Shown: positions 8,688 to 16,995 of the stretch, one piece after another
Layout: each line of letters opens with the position of its first letter
Numbering within the stretch: the stretch's first letter is position 1
From: Candidatus Proximibacter danicus
GTDB taxonomy: Bacteria; Pseudomonadota; Gammaproteobacteria; Burkholderiales; Rhodocyclaceae
Length of the DNA: 64,000 bases
Assembly: GCA_016710885.1 (NCBI GenBank)
Contig: JADJUC010000001.1
Coordinates: 308,501 to 372,500 of the forward strand
Reading direction: 5' to 3'
Made by a program: the position numbers and the translations under genes
Notes under the pieces: model-generated
What the model was told of the DNA's origin: nothing
The model's input: only the letters and a program-made list of their open reading frames with translations
Databases searched by the model: none

Positions 8688-10805
8688 ATGCGCTTCGAAG
8701 GCTCCGACAAATACGTCGTCACGCGCGACCTGACGCTGGCCGTCAACGCTGCCGTCACTCTGCAGCGCCCCTTGCTGATCAAGGGAGAACCCGGTACCGG
8801 CAAGACCATGCTGGCCGAGGAAGTCGCGGCGGCACTCGGCCTGCCGCTCTTCCAGTGGCACATCAAATCGACGACCAAGGCCCAGCAGGGGCTCTACGAA
8901 TACGACGCCGTCTCCCGCCTGCGCGACTCGCAATTGGGGGACCCGAAGGTTGCCGACATCAGCAACTACATCGTCAAGGGCGTGCTCTGGCGGGCTTTTG
9001 AATGCGACACCCCGTCGGTGGTATTGATCGACGAGGTGGACAAGGCCGACATCGAATTCCCCAACGACCTCCTGCGCGAACTCGACCGCATGGAGTTCTA
9101 CGTCTACGAGACACAGCAACTGGTGCGCGCCAGACACCGGCCGCTGGTTTTCATCACCTCGAACAACGAGAAGGAATTGCCCGACGCCTTCCTGCGCCGC
9201 TGCTTCTTCCACTACATCAAATTCCCGGACAGGGAGACGATGACGAAGATCGTCGATGTGCATTTTCCGGACCTGAAGAAAACGCTGCTGCGCGAGGCGC
9301 TGGAAGTTTTCTTCGAACTGCGCGAAATCCCCGGCCTGAAGAAGAAGCCATCGACCTCGGAACTGCTTGACTGGCTGAAGCTGCTGCTGGCCGAAGACAT
9401 CCCGCCCGAAGCCCTGCGTGCCAAGGATCAGAAAGCGGCGATCCCGCCGCTGCACGGCGCGCTCCTGAAGAACGAGCAGGATGTGCATCTGTTCGAGCGG
9501 CTAATCTTCATGGCCCGCCAGAACCCAGGCCCGATGCTTCGTTGGGCGGCTCCTCGCCTACCATTTGATATGTCCGTCGCGCGCCCGCCCGGATCCGCCC
9601 GATTTCTCGAGCTAAAGCCCGCACGCGTCAGCACCATGCTCGTCGACTTCTTCCTGCACCTGAAAGACCGCAAGCTACCGGTTTCGACCAAGGAGTTCCT
9701 GACGCTGCTCGAAGCGCTGCAGCAGGGGGTGATCGACCACAGCCTCGACGATTTCTATGTGCTGGCGCGCAGTACGCTGGTCAAGGACGAAGCCCATTTC
9801 GACAGGTTCGACCGGGCCTTCGGCGAGTACTTCAAGGGCATCGAGTCCCTGCCCGGCATGGAAGCGCTGATCCCCGAGGACTGGCTGCGCCAGTCGATGA
9901 AGCGTTACCTGACGCCGGAAGAACAGGCCAAGCTGGAGAAGCTCGGCTGGGACAAACTGATGGAAACCTTCAAGGAACGTCTCGCCGAACAGAAGGAACG
10001 GCATGCGGGGGGCAGCAAGTGGATCGGCACCGGCGGCACATCCCCTTTCGGCCATGGCGGCACCCACCCGGAAGGCATCCGTGTTGGCGGGAAAAGCGAA
10101 AACCGCTCGGCGGTGAAGGTCTGGGAAAAACGCGAATTCCAGAACCTCGACGATCAGGTGGAACTCGGTACGCGCAACATCAAGGTGGCGCTGCGCCGTC
10201 TGCGCCGCTTTGCACGTGAGGGCGCCGCCGAGGAACTTGATCTCGATGGCACCATCGCCGGCACCGCCCGCAATGCCGGCTGGCTCGACCTGCACATGCG
10301 CCCGGAACGGCACAACGCCGTCAAGGTCCTGCTGTTTCTCGACATCGGCGGTTCAATGGATGATCACGTGCGCATCTGCGAAGAACTGTTCTCGGCCTGC
10401 CGCAGCGAGTTCAAGCATCTGGAGCACTACTACTTCCACAACTGTGTCTATGAAGGACTGTGGAAGGACAACCGGCGCCGACACAACGAACGCATCCCGA
10501 CGCAGGAAGTCCTGCATCGCTACGGCAGCGACTACAAGCTGATCTTCGTCGGCGATGCCAGCATGAGCCCCTACGAAGTCGCCCGCCCCGGCGGCAGCGT
10601 CGAACACTGGAACGAGGAGCCGGGCGCCGTCTGGCTGGGTCGGCTGACCCACACCTTTCCCCACGCCATCTGGCTCAATCCGGAACCGGAACATGCCTGG
10701 CAGTACCGGCAGTCCACCGCGCTGGTGCGCAACCTTCTCGGCGGCCACATGTATCCGTTGACGCTGGACGGCCTGGCGCGTGGCATGCAGCAACTGAACA
10801 AGTAG
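8688..10805 (+). CDS. MoxR AAA+ ATPase fused to a VWA-domain (CoxE-like) protein
   Basis: A single 705-aa frame holds two proteins that are usually separate neighbours. Residues 1-280 are a MoxR-type AAA+ ATPase: Walker A GEPGTGKT at 33-40 and Walker B VLIDEVD at 112-118. From Met317 (base 9636) a CoxE-like VWA protein begins, MLVDFFLHLKDRKLPVSTK, with the MIDAS motif DIGGSM at 552-557. MoxR-VWA pairs act as chaperones that insert metals or mature enzyme complexes. Residues 281-316 match neither family and look like translated intergenic DNA. It may be a true fusion, or a stop or frame may have been lost. No Shine-Dalgarno is seen before 9636. Start at 8688, just after nemA. Confidence 0.88.
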   Translation: MRFEGSDKYVVTRDLTLAVNAAVTLQRPLLIKGEPGTGKTMLAEEVAAALGLPLFQWHIKSTTKAQQGLYEYDAVSRLRDSQLGDPKVADISNYIVKGVLWRAFECDTPSVVLIDEVDKADIEFPNDLLRELDRMEFYVYETQQLVRARHRPLVFITSNNEKELPDAFLRRCFFHYIKFPDRETMTKIVDVHFPDLKKTLLREALEVFFELREIPGLKKKPSTSELLDWLKLLLAEDIPPEALRAKDQKAAIPPLHGALLKNEQDVHLFERLIFMARQNPGPMLRWAAPRLPFDMSVARPPGSARFLELKPARVSTMLVDFFLHLKDRKLPVSTKEFLTLLEALQQGVIDHSLDDFYVLARSTLVKDEAHFDRFDRAFGEYFKGIESLPGMEALIPEDWLRQSMKRYLTPEEQAKLEKLGWDKLMETFKERLAEQKERHAGGSKWIGTGGTSPFGHGGTHPEGIRVGGKSENRSAVKVWEKREFQNLDDQVELGTRNIKVALRRLRRFAREGAAEELDLDGTIAGTARNAGWLDLHMRPERHNAVKVLLFLDIGGSMDDHVRICEELFSACRSEFKHLEHYYFHNCVYEGLWKDNRRRHNERIPTQEVLHRYGSDYKLIFVGDASMSPYEVARPGGSVEHWNEEPGAVWLGRLTHTFPHAIWLNPEPEHAWQYRQSTALVRNLLGGHMYPLTLDGLARGMQQLNK

Positions 10806-10909
10806 TGCAGGAATGCGCACCACGGGGATGGCACTGCCGCGCGCGGAGGGGTAGACTCAATGCGCGCTGTCGGCAACGCATCGGCAGACGCCACACAAAG
10901 GAGAAAAGC

Positions 10910-11467
10910 ATGGGGTATGGATCGGGTTTTCTGGACGCGCGCGGTTGTGCGCAAGAGACTCCACTGCACTACGCATCGGCAGACGATGATCTGATCATGG
11001 TCATTGAGGACGTTGAAGACGATGCCGCCGATGTGCATGCGCACTCCGCCTGGCGGATTCTTATCGCCGATGACGACCAGAGCGTTCACGAAGCCACGGT
11101 TGCTGCACTTGCCGGCCAGCGCGTGCATGACCGGCCGTTGAGTTTCCTGCACACCTACTCCGCCGCTGAAACCCTTTCGCTGCTGGCCAGCACCGACAAC
11201 GTGCATCTCGTGCTGCTCGACGTGGTCATGGAATCGCCGGATGCCGGTCTCCGTGCCGTGACCGATATCCGCGACACCCTCGGACTGCGCGACCTCAAGA
11301 TCATCATCCGCACGGGCCAGCCGGGCCACGCACCGGAGCAGGAAATCCGTCGCGCCTATGCCATCGACGGCTACGCCAAAAAAGCCGAACTGACGCGCAG
11401 CCTGTTGCGCGATGTCATCACCTCAGCCCTGCAACCCACCCACAACCCAACCAGCGGAGCACATTGA
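10910..11467 (+). CDS. Stand-alone receiver-domain protein (REC as in DUF3369 regulators)
   Basis: This 185-aa protein has about 45 N-terminal residues of low complexity, then a receiver domain: WRILIADDDQSVHEATVAAL (acidic pocket), VLLDVVMESPDAG (phospho-acceptor Asp) and IIIRTGQPGHAPEQE, ending with GYAKKAELTRSLLRDVI. The RTGQPG and AYAIDGYAKKAELT features are those of the receiver at the N-terminus of DUF3369 HD-type regulators, but no output domain follows. A ribosome binding site (AAAGGAG) precedes the ATG. Its stop overlaps the ATG of the exported FecR-domain gene by one base, implying coupled translation. Partner kinase unknown. Confidence 0.82.
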   Translation: MGYGSGFLDARGCAQETPLHYASADDDLIMVIEDVEDDAADVHAHSAWRILIADDDQSVHEATVAALAGQRVHDRPLSFLHTYSAAETLSLLASTDNVHLVLLDVVMESPDAGLRAVTDIRDTLGLRDLKIIIRTGQPGHAPEQEIRRAYAIDGYAKKAELTRSLLRDVITSALQPTHNPTSGAH

Positions 11468-12144
11468 TGAAGGCCTTGCCACAGCGTCGCCCCCTGCTCC
11501 GTGCGCTGCTGGCAGCAGGCATCCTCGGCCCGGTGGGAATAACCGGCCTGATCCGCGAAGCACTGGCCGAAGGCAACAAACCGGTCGCGCCGGGCATGCA
11601 CAAAGTTTCCGGCACGGTCACGGTCAATGGCCAGCCCGCACGCGAAGGGCAATTGATCCGCGCCGGCGACACCATCGTCACCGGCCCGAAAAGCGAAGCC
11701 ATCTATGTGATCGGTCAGGATGCCTTCATGCAGCGCGAGAAGAGTACGATCAGTTTCGCTGCAGAGGCCGCCGCCAGCGTCATGCGCGTCATCACCGGGG
11801 GCATCCTCTCGGTCTTCGGCAAGGGCGACAAGCGCTTGATCGTGCCGACGGCCACCATCGGCATTCGCGGCACCGCCTGCTACATCGAGGCAGAACCCAA
11901 GAAGGTCTATTTCTGCCTGTGCTACGGCATCGCCGAGGTTGCGCCAATGGCTGACCCGAAGCAGATCGAGCGCATCGAAACGCAGCACCACGATCACCCG
12001 ATTCTTATCCACAACGACTCGGCCATGCCAACGATGGCGCCGGCTAACGTCATCAACCATACCGACGCCGAGCTTGTCCTGCTCGAAAACCTCGTTGGCC
12101 GCTGGCCGCCGTTCTACGGAAAGCCGGGCTACGGCAACTACTGA
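11467..12144 (+). CDS. Exported FecR-domain protein
   Basis: This 225-aa protein has an N-terminal export signal: a basic segment with twin Arg (QRRPLLRAL), a hydrophobic stretch, and a likely cleavage after LIREALA. The mature part carries a FecR-like beta domain (VSGTVTVNGQPAREGQLIRAGDTIVTG, seen in segments; FMQREKSTISF; TATIGIRGTACYIEAEP) with a FCLCYG Cys pair. In other systems FecR domains bind periplasmic polymers or relay surface signals. Translation is coupled to the receiver protein upstream. It converges with the GspE-like gene and overlaps its 3' end by 7 bases. Precise function unknown; Tat versus Sec export is not decided. Confidence 0.75.
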   Translation: MKALPQRRPLLRALLAAGILGPVGITGLIREALAEGNKPVAPGMHKVSGTVTVNGQPAREGQLIRAGDTIVTGPKSEAIYVIGQDAFMQREKSTISFAAEAAASVMRVITGGILSVFGKGDKRLIVPTATIGIRGTACYIEAEPKKVYFCLCYGIAEVAPMADPKQIERIETQHHDHPILIHNDSAMPTMAPANVINHTDAELVLLENLVGRWPPFYGKPGYGNY

Positions 12145-13919
12145 TCGCCCGGCGGGGCGACCTTCACCACTTCTTCCAGCGTCGTCAGACCCTGCGCCAC
12201 CTTGCTTGCACCTGAAATGCGCAGCGCCTTCATGCCCTCCCGATAAGCCTGTTCGCGCACCTTGGCGATCTCCGTCGTCGGCTGGATCAGTTTCTTGATT
12301 TCCGGGCTCATCAACATGAGCTCGTAGAGGCCAACGCGGCCTGAATAACCCGTCATGCGGCACTCGAGGCAGCCCACCGGGTGATACACCTTGGCCGGCT
12401 TGTTGGCCTTCCACGGCGCCACCAACTGGTTCCATAGCGCCTCGTCTTCCGGGCGCATCGCCGCTTCCTTCTTGCAGTGCGGGCACAGCGTGCGCACCAG
12501 CCGTTGCGCCATGATGCCGAGCAGTGTCGAGTTGATCAGGTACGACGGCACGCCGAGATCGAGCAGGCGCGTAACCGCCGCCGGCGCATCGTTGGTATGC
12601 AGCGTGGACAGCACGAGGTGGCCAGTGAGCGCCGCCTGGATGGCCATGTCGGCCGTTTCCAGATCGCGGATTTCGCCGATCATGATGATGTCCGGGTCCT
12701 GCCGCATCAGCGAACGGACGCCTTCGGCAAACTCCAGGTCAATGCTGCGCTGCACCTGCATCTGGTTGAAGGCCGGCTCGATCATCTCGATCGGGTCTTC
12801 GATGGTGCACACGTTCACCTCGGGCGTCGCCAGCTGCTTCAGCGTCGAATACAGCGTCGTCGTCTTGCCCGAACCGGTTGGGCCGGTAACGAGAATGATG
12901 CCGTTGGGCTGGGCGGTCATCGAGTGCCAGCGCTTCTGGTCGTCTTCGGTGAAACCCAGCTCGCGGAAATCGCGCACCAGCACATCCGGGTCGAAAATCC
13001 GCATCACCAGTTTTTCGCCAAAAGCAGTCGGCAGCGTCGACAGCCGAAGCTCGATCTCCTGCCCTTCCGGCGTGCGCGTCTTGATGCGACCGTCCTGCGG
13101 CCGGCGCTTTTCGATCACGTCCATGCGCCCGAGCAGCTTGATGCGACTGGTCATCGCCGTCGCCACCGCCATCGGTATCTGATAAACCTGATGCAGCACG
13201 CCGTCGATGCGGAAACGGACGATGCCCAGCTCGCGCCGTGGTTCGATGTGGATGTCCGAAGCGCGCTGCTCGAAGGCGTATTGCCACAGCCAGTCGACGA
13301 TATTGACGATGTGCTGGTCATTGGCGTCGAACTGGCGGTTGCTGCGGCCAAGGTCGATCAGTTGCTCGAAGGATGCCAGCCCACTGGTGTTGCCACCGGC
13401 CTTGGCCGCCGTCTTCACCGAGCGGGCCAGGTTGTAGAACTCGACAAGGTAGCGCGCGATGTCGGAAGGGTTGGCGATGACGCGGCGTACATCCTTCTTC
13501 AGGATCGGCGCCAGTTCCTTTTCCCATTCGCGGATATACGGCTCGGCGGTGGCGATCACCACCTCCTTGGTCGTCACCTTCAGCGGCAGGATCTTGAAGC
13601 GCCCGGCATAGGCGCTGGACATGACATCGGTGACGATCGAGAAATCGACCTTGAGCGGATCGATATGCACATACTCCAGCCCCACCCGCGCCGCCAGCCA
13701 TTCGGAGATATCTTCCAGTTGCAGGGGCTTGTTCGGCGGTAGCAGGTTGCGCCATTTCTGGTCCGCAATCAGCACCAGCGGGTGGATATCGCCGCGATAG
13801 AGTCGGCGCTCGGCCACCAGCTTCTCGCCTTCCGCCTTATCGACCATGCCATCGGCAATCAGCCAACCCACCACTTCAGCCAGCGTCAAACGGTGTTCGT
13901 GCACAACCTGCGAAGTCAT
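12138..13919 (-). CDS. GspE/PilB family secretion ATPase
   Basis: This 593-aa hexameric traffic ATPase is of the type II secretion/type IV pilus assembly family. The N-terminal domain (HRLTLAEVVGWLIADG; WLAARVGLEYVHIDPL) is the MshEN-like region that often binds c-di-GMP or contacts the inner-membrane platform. The ATPase core has SDIHIEPRR, Walker A GPTGSGKTTT, the Asp box TIEDPIE and Walker B IMIGEIRD. The tetracysteine zinc site CPHC...CLEC follows. The gene stands alone here: no other pilus or secretion gene is in the window, so its machine is encoded elsewhere. Three c-di-GMP-related proteins in the window are compatible with nucleotide control (inference). Confidence 0.9.
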   Translation of the reverse strand: MTSQVVHEHRLTLAEVVGWLIADGMVDKAEGEKLVAERRLYRGDIHPLVLIADQKWRNLLPPNKPLQLEDISEWLAARVGLEYVHIDPLKVDFSIVTDVMSSAYAGRFKILPLKVTTKEVVIATAEPYIREWEKELAPILKKDVRRVIANPSDIARYLVEFYNLARSVKTAAKAGGNTSGLASFEQLIDLGRSNRQFDANDQHIVNIVDWLWQYAFEQRASDIHIEPRRELGIVRFRIDGVLHQVYQIPMAVATAMTSRIKLLGRMDVIEKRRPQDGRIKTRTPEGQEIELRLSTLPTAFGEKLVMRIFDPDVLVRDFRELGFTEDDQKRWHSMTAQPNGIILVTGPTGSGKTTTLYSTLKQLATPEVNVCTIEDPIEMIEPAFNQMQVQRSIDLEFAEGVRSLMRQDPDIIMIGEIRDLETADMAIQAALTGHLVLSTLHTNDAPAAVTRLLDLGVPSYLINSTLLGIMAQRLVRTLCPHCKKEAAMRPEDEALWNQLVAPWKANKPAKVYHPVGCLECRMTGYSGRVGLYELMLMSPEIKKLIQPTTEIAKVREQAYREGMKALRISGASKVAQGLTTLEEVVKVAPPGDQ

Positions 13920-14046
13920 CCGGCATTCCTTGAAGGATCGATCGAGGCACTATACCGCCCGTGGCAGCAGCACTCAATGGCGCGCAGCGCATTCCCGCAA
14001 CAAAGGTCTAGAATGAAACCATCATCAATCACCACGGAGACCTTCC

Positions 14047-14601
14047 ATGAAAACAGGAATCGCCATCGTATCGCTCGCTGCGGCGCTGCTTGCGCTGCCC
14101 GCACTCGCCCAGCCAGGCCCCAGTGGCGGAATGGGAGGTGGAATGGGAGGCGGCCCCGGCATGGGCGCCGCCAGCGGGTCTGGCATGGGCCCCACCAGCG
14201 GCACCGGCAAGCGCCAGCCCATGGACTGCAGCAAATCGAAAAATCCGGAAGCCTGTACCGCTCACCAGGAAGCCCGCAACAAAGCCCAGCAGGCTTGCAA
14301 GGACAAGGCCGGGCCGGAACGCAAGCAGTGCATGCACGAGCAGATGCAGAACGTCGACTGCGGCAAGGCACGCAGCCCACAACAGTGCGAATCGCGCAAG
14401 CAGGCTTACGGCGCATGCAAGGGCCAACAAGGCCCGGCATTCAAGCAATGCGTGCAGCAGAAAATGCCGTCGCCGGACTGCGCCAAGTCACCCAACCCGC
14501 AGCAATGCGAGCAGCACGCCAAGGTGCGTGAGGCCTGCAAGGACAAGGTCGGCCCCGAGCACAAAGCCTGCCTGCGCGAAAAACTCGCACCGGCCAAGTA
14601 A
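14047..14601 (+). CDS. Exported protein with three tandem four-cysteine repeats
   Basis: This 184-aa protein has a clear signal peptide (MKTGIAIVSL to LPALA, cleavage near residue 21) and a Gly/Met-rich stretch at 22-58. Three tandem repeats follow, each starting with Asp-Cys (Cys61, 105 and 145). Each repeat has four Cys: C-x8-C, 9 or 13 residues, then C-x10-C (Cys 61/70/84/95, 105/114/124/135, 145/154/164/175). Spacers are Lys/Gln/Glu-rich and predicted helical, so each repeat could be a disulfide-braced helical hairpin. Recognised only as a conserved betaproteobacterial hypothetical. Disulfide scaffold or metal binding are possible roles (inference). Confidence 0.75.
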   Translation: MKTGIAIVSLAAALLALPALAQPGPSGGMGGGMGGGPGMGAASGSGMGPTSGTGKRQPMDCSKSKNPEACTAHQEARNKAQQACKDKAGPERKQCMHEQMQNVDCGKARSPQQCESRKQAYGACKGQQGPAFKQCVQQKMPSPDCAKSPNPQQCEQHAKVREACKDKVGPEHKACLREKLAPAK

Positions 14602-14623
14602 GTCGTTTGAACCGAACCATCAG

Positions 14624-14646
14624 CCCGCCACTCGGCGGGGTTTCTC
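14624..14646 (+). terminator. Rho-independent terminator after the Cys-repeat gene
   Basis: The stem CCCGCC (14624-14629) and GGCGGG (14634-14639) closes a 4-base loop and is followed by G then TTTCTC. It lies 23 bases after the stop of the Cys-repeat gene and is oriented to end that transcript. The T-run is short. Confidence 0.6.
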
Positions 14647-14715
14647 GTTGACGGAACGCGGCACCACGAATCGCGTCAAAGAATACGAGCGACAAAACCA
14701 TCAGGAGAACCGGTA

Positions 14716-15195
14716 ATGCCCAGCATCTACGACTTTTCAGCCACGACCCTCGACGGCCGCGACATCAGCCTCGGCGACTACAAAGGCAAGGTCCTGCTGA
14801 TCGTCAACACCGCCAGCAAGTGCGGCTTCACCCCGCAGTACGATGGGCTTGAAAAGCTCCATCGCCAATATGGCGAGCGCGGCCTGGCCGTCCTCGGCTT
14901 CCCGTGCAACCAGTTCGGCGCACAGGAACCGGGAGACGCTGCGGAGATCGCCAATTTCTGCTCACTGACCTACCAGGTCACCTTCCCGATGTTTGCCAAG
15001 GTCGACGTCAACGGCGACAACGCCCACCCGCTGTTCCAGTTCCTCAAGATCGCCAAGCCGGGGCTGCTCGGCACGGAAGGAATCAAGTGGAACTTCACCA
15101 AATTTCTGGTCGACCGCAACGGCGAGGTTGTCGAGCGCTATGCACCGGCGACAAAACCGGCGGAACTGGAGAAGACAATCGAAGGCCTCCTCTAA
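14716..15195 (+). CDS. Glutathione peroxidase family protein
   Basis: This 159-aa thiol peroxidase of the glutathione-peroxidase family (BsaA/BtuE type) reduces peroxides with thioredoxin or glutathione. The peroxidatic residue is Cys36 in NTASKCGFTPQY (a Cys, not Sec, enzyme). The GFPCNQFGAQEPG segment carries the catalytic Gln and the likely resolving Cys, and KWNFTKFLVDRNG supplies the Trp/Asn of the tetrad. No signal peptide, so cytoplasmic. AGGAG lies 7 bases before the ATG. Monocistronic between a terminator and the FGE pseudogene. Confidence 0.93.
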   Translation: MPSIYDFSATTLDGRDISLGDYKGKVLLIVNTASKCGFTPQYDGLEKLHRQYGERGLAVLGFPCNQFGAQEPGDAAEIANFCSLTYQVTFPMFAKVDVNGDNAHPLFQFLKIAKPGLLGTEGIKWNFTKFLVDRNGEVVERYAPATKPAELEKTIEGLL

Positions 15196-15408
15196 CTGAC
15201 GGCCGCTTGCGGCCTGCTGCCTGCGAGAAAGTCAGTGGGGGATCGGCGTGGTCCGCCCTGAATAGCGGTCGCTCATCCGCATCGCTGCTTCGGATACCGT
15301 AGCGGCCGAATGCTCCGAGCAATAGCGATCAACGAATACAGCGCTTTCTTTATCGCCATATTGCGACCCTTTTGGCTACGCTTTGATTCGGGCCTCTTTG
15401 ATTCGCAA
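15196..15408. other. Intergenic region without a recognised gene
   Basis: This lies between glutathione peroxidase and the converging FGE-like gene. A GC hairpin, GGCCGC/GCGGCC (15201-15214), lies just after the peroxidase stop but has no T-run. The rest, more AT-rich than the flanks from about 15330 on, shows no convincing coding frame or RNA gene. Confidence 0.5.
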
Positions 15409-16216
15409 TCACTCAAGATCACGGGCCAATCGGAATCCTAGCAAGCTAAACGTAACATCAGCACTCATCCTTACTCGATAGTCTGCTCGCGAGGCTCGTT
15501 GATCCGTCATAGAAGCGCCTCCTCGGACCACGCGTTCGCGGCAACCTGACTCATCCCATGCACTGCCATCGTCTGGAGCGCCGTTGTAATCAGGATGCCA
15601 ACAATCAGCTGTCCATTGATGCACATTCCCCAATGTGTCGTAAAGTCCCCAAGGGTTTGGCTTAAAGCTTCCAACAGGGGCCAGCTCTTCATCCCAACGA
15701 CTGCTACAGCCATCACAGTTGGCGTTATCGATACCGATTTCGTCACCCCAATAGCGTGCGGTCACCGTTCCGGCACGTACCGCATATTCCCACTCTGCCT
15801 CGCTGGGCAATCGGTAATTCTTTTCCGTTTTTTCGGAGAGCCATTTCGCATAGTGCTGAACATCGCCCCAGCTAACAAAGGTGACTGGCTTGTTATCGCC
15901 TCGCCATAGACCACTTTGCCGCGGATGTTGGCGGCACCGCCCCGCTGCAACACAAGCATCCCATTCCTTATACGTAACCGTATAAATCCCGATAGCAAAT
16001 GATTTTTTTTATTGTTACAGGATGTGATGGCTCACCGTTTCCTTTGAGAGATGTACCACCAGGGACTTTGCCCATGTGAAAAGACCCCGCTGGAATTGCC
16101 ATCATCGCCGGACATTCTGGACAGTCCTGAATCGCTCCGCCCCAACATAGATTCACTGCAAATAGCACCCATATTGCAACTATCCCCCGACCGAGGGCCA
16201 AAGACGTCGGCTTCAT
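15409..16216 (-). pseudogene. Formylglycine-generating-enzyme (SUMF1) family exported protein, frameshift at an A8 tract
   Basis: This reads from MKPTSLALGRGIVAIW (a signal peptide ending near LCWGGA) into CPAMMAIPAGSFHMGK, the FGE-sulfatase domain start. It breaks at a run of eight A (coding strand; the T8 at about 16003-16010). With one A fewer the frame continues as SFAIGIYTVTYKEWDAC, then KPVTFVSWGDVQHYAKWLSE, then RLPSEAEWEYAVRAG, WGLYDTLGNVHQWTADCW and RVVRGGASM to LLGFRLARDLE. The whole domain is therefore present. FGE-like proteins oxidise Cys to formylglycine or serve as generic C-type scaffolds. Base composition is more AT-rich than the flanks, suggesting acquisition. Sequencing error, decay or slippage-based switching cannot be separated here. 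Confidence 0.75.
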
Positions 16217-16282
16217 TATTCTTTCTCGCTGAAATAAAGTTTTAAAGGGAGCATTTTCTACCCAACCTTGCCGCCAGTATCC

Positions 16283-16591
16283 CTAGTGGTAGTCATCTTC
16301 CCGCTGATGCCTGACCGCCAGAATGGTGACGGTTGTTTCATCGTCGATTTCATATAGCGCGACGTAGCCGCTCGCACCAAACGGGATGACGATTTCACGA
16401 AGGAAGGGATTGTCCCGCGTTGCCTTGCGGAAGCTGAATGGCGACAGTTCCAGGCTGCGGATGCCATTCCTGATTGCCGTAAGCGCACGTTCCGCCAAGG
16501 CCCAGTCGCCTTCATCCCGAGCCAGCACAAACTTGTAGAGGCGAACCAGATCGTTTTCCGCTTCTTCCGTAAAGCGGACGCGAAATGTCAC
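16283..16591 (-). CDS. RelE/ParE-family toxin
   Basis: This 102-aa protein starts MTFRVRFTEEAENDLVRLYKF, the typical RelE/ParE opening (beta strand and two helices). It continues with SPFSFRKATRDNPFLREIVIPFGASGYVALYEI and ends VTILAVRHQREDDYH, the family's final strand and basic C-terminus. The fold is either a ribosome-dependent RNase (RelE) or a gyrase poison (ParE); sequence alone does not decide. The GTG start overlaps the stop of the upstream antitoxin (GTGA), showing translational coupling. The pair looks intact. Confidence 0.85.
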   Translation of the reverse strand: MTFRVRFTEEAENDLVRLYKFVLARDEGDWALAERALTAIRNGIRSLELSPFSFRKATRDNPFLREIVIPFGASGYVALYEIDDETTVTILAVRHQREDDYH

Positions 16592-16857
16592 TTGCGAGCC
16601 TTCTTCGCAGACACCAGCATTTTTTCCAGCCGCCCGACGACGGCATCCGCGCTGGTGTAGTTCCCCGTTGCGCGGGCATCTTCGCGTGATGCCAGCCCAC
16701 GGGCAACGAACTCACCTTGCAGTTGCCGGCGGGCGATGTTTTCGCGGATCGACGCCTCAACGAAGCTGGAAAGGCTCTCGCCTTCCTGCAGCACTTGTTC
16801 AGCCGCTTCACGGAACTCTGGCGTGACGCGCAATGAAGGGAAACTGGCATTTTTCAT
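16588..16857 (-). CDS. Ribbon-helix-helix type antitoxin (YlcI/YnfO-like)
   Basis: This 89-aa protein starts MKNASFPSLRVTPEFREAAEQVL, followed by EGESLSSFVEASIRENIARRQLQGEFVARGL, a ribbon-helix-helix DNA-binding layout. The tail TSADAVVGRLEKMLVSAKKARK is the probable toxin-binding arm. I used the ATG at 16857 rather than the longer frame start at 16881 because family homology begins at MKN. It precedes and is coupled to the RelE/ParE toxin. Autoregulation is expected for the fold but no clear palindrome was seen upstream. Confidence 0.78.
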   Translation of the reverse strand: MKNASFPSLRVTPEFREAAEQVLQEGESLSSFVEASIRENIARRQLQGEFVARGLASREDARATGNYTSADAVVGRLEKMLVSAKKARK

Positions 16858-16943
16858 TTCAACTCCTACGATGCGTTGCAATTGCGATGCAATTTTGGCA
16901 TGGGTTCAATGGCAAAACAACCGCTATCGGCATGCACAAACAA

Positions 16944-16971
16944 AAACGCCCATCATCACTGACGGGCGTTT
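16944..16971 (-). terminator. Rho-independent terminator after nitronate monooxygenase
   Basis: The 8-bp stem AAACGCCC (16944-16951) and GGGCGTTT (16964-16971) has a 12-base loop. Read on the minus strand the hairpin is followed by a T-run. It lies 25 bases past the nitronate monooxygenase stop, between that gene and the TA pair. Confidence 0.8.
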
Positions 16972-16995
16972 CAAGGGCGACGCTCGGTTTGCCGA

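Noticed and set aside
15201..15214. Terminator after glutathione peroxidase
   Set aside because: The GGCCGC/GCGGCC hairpin has only a 2-base loop and no following T-run, so termination is not supported.
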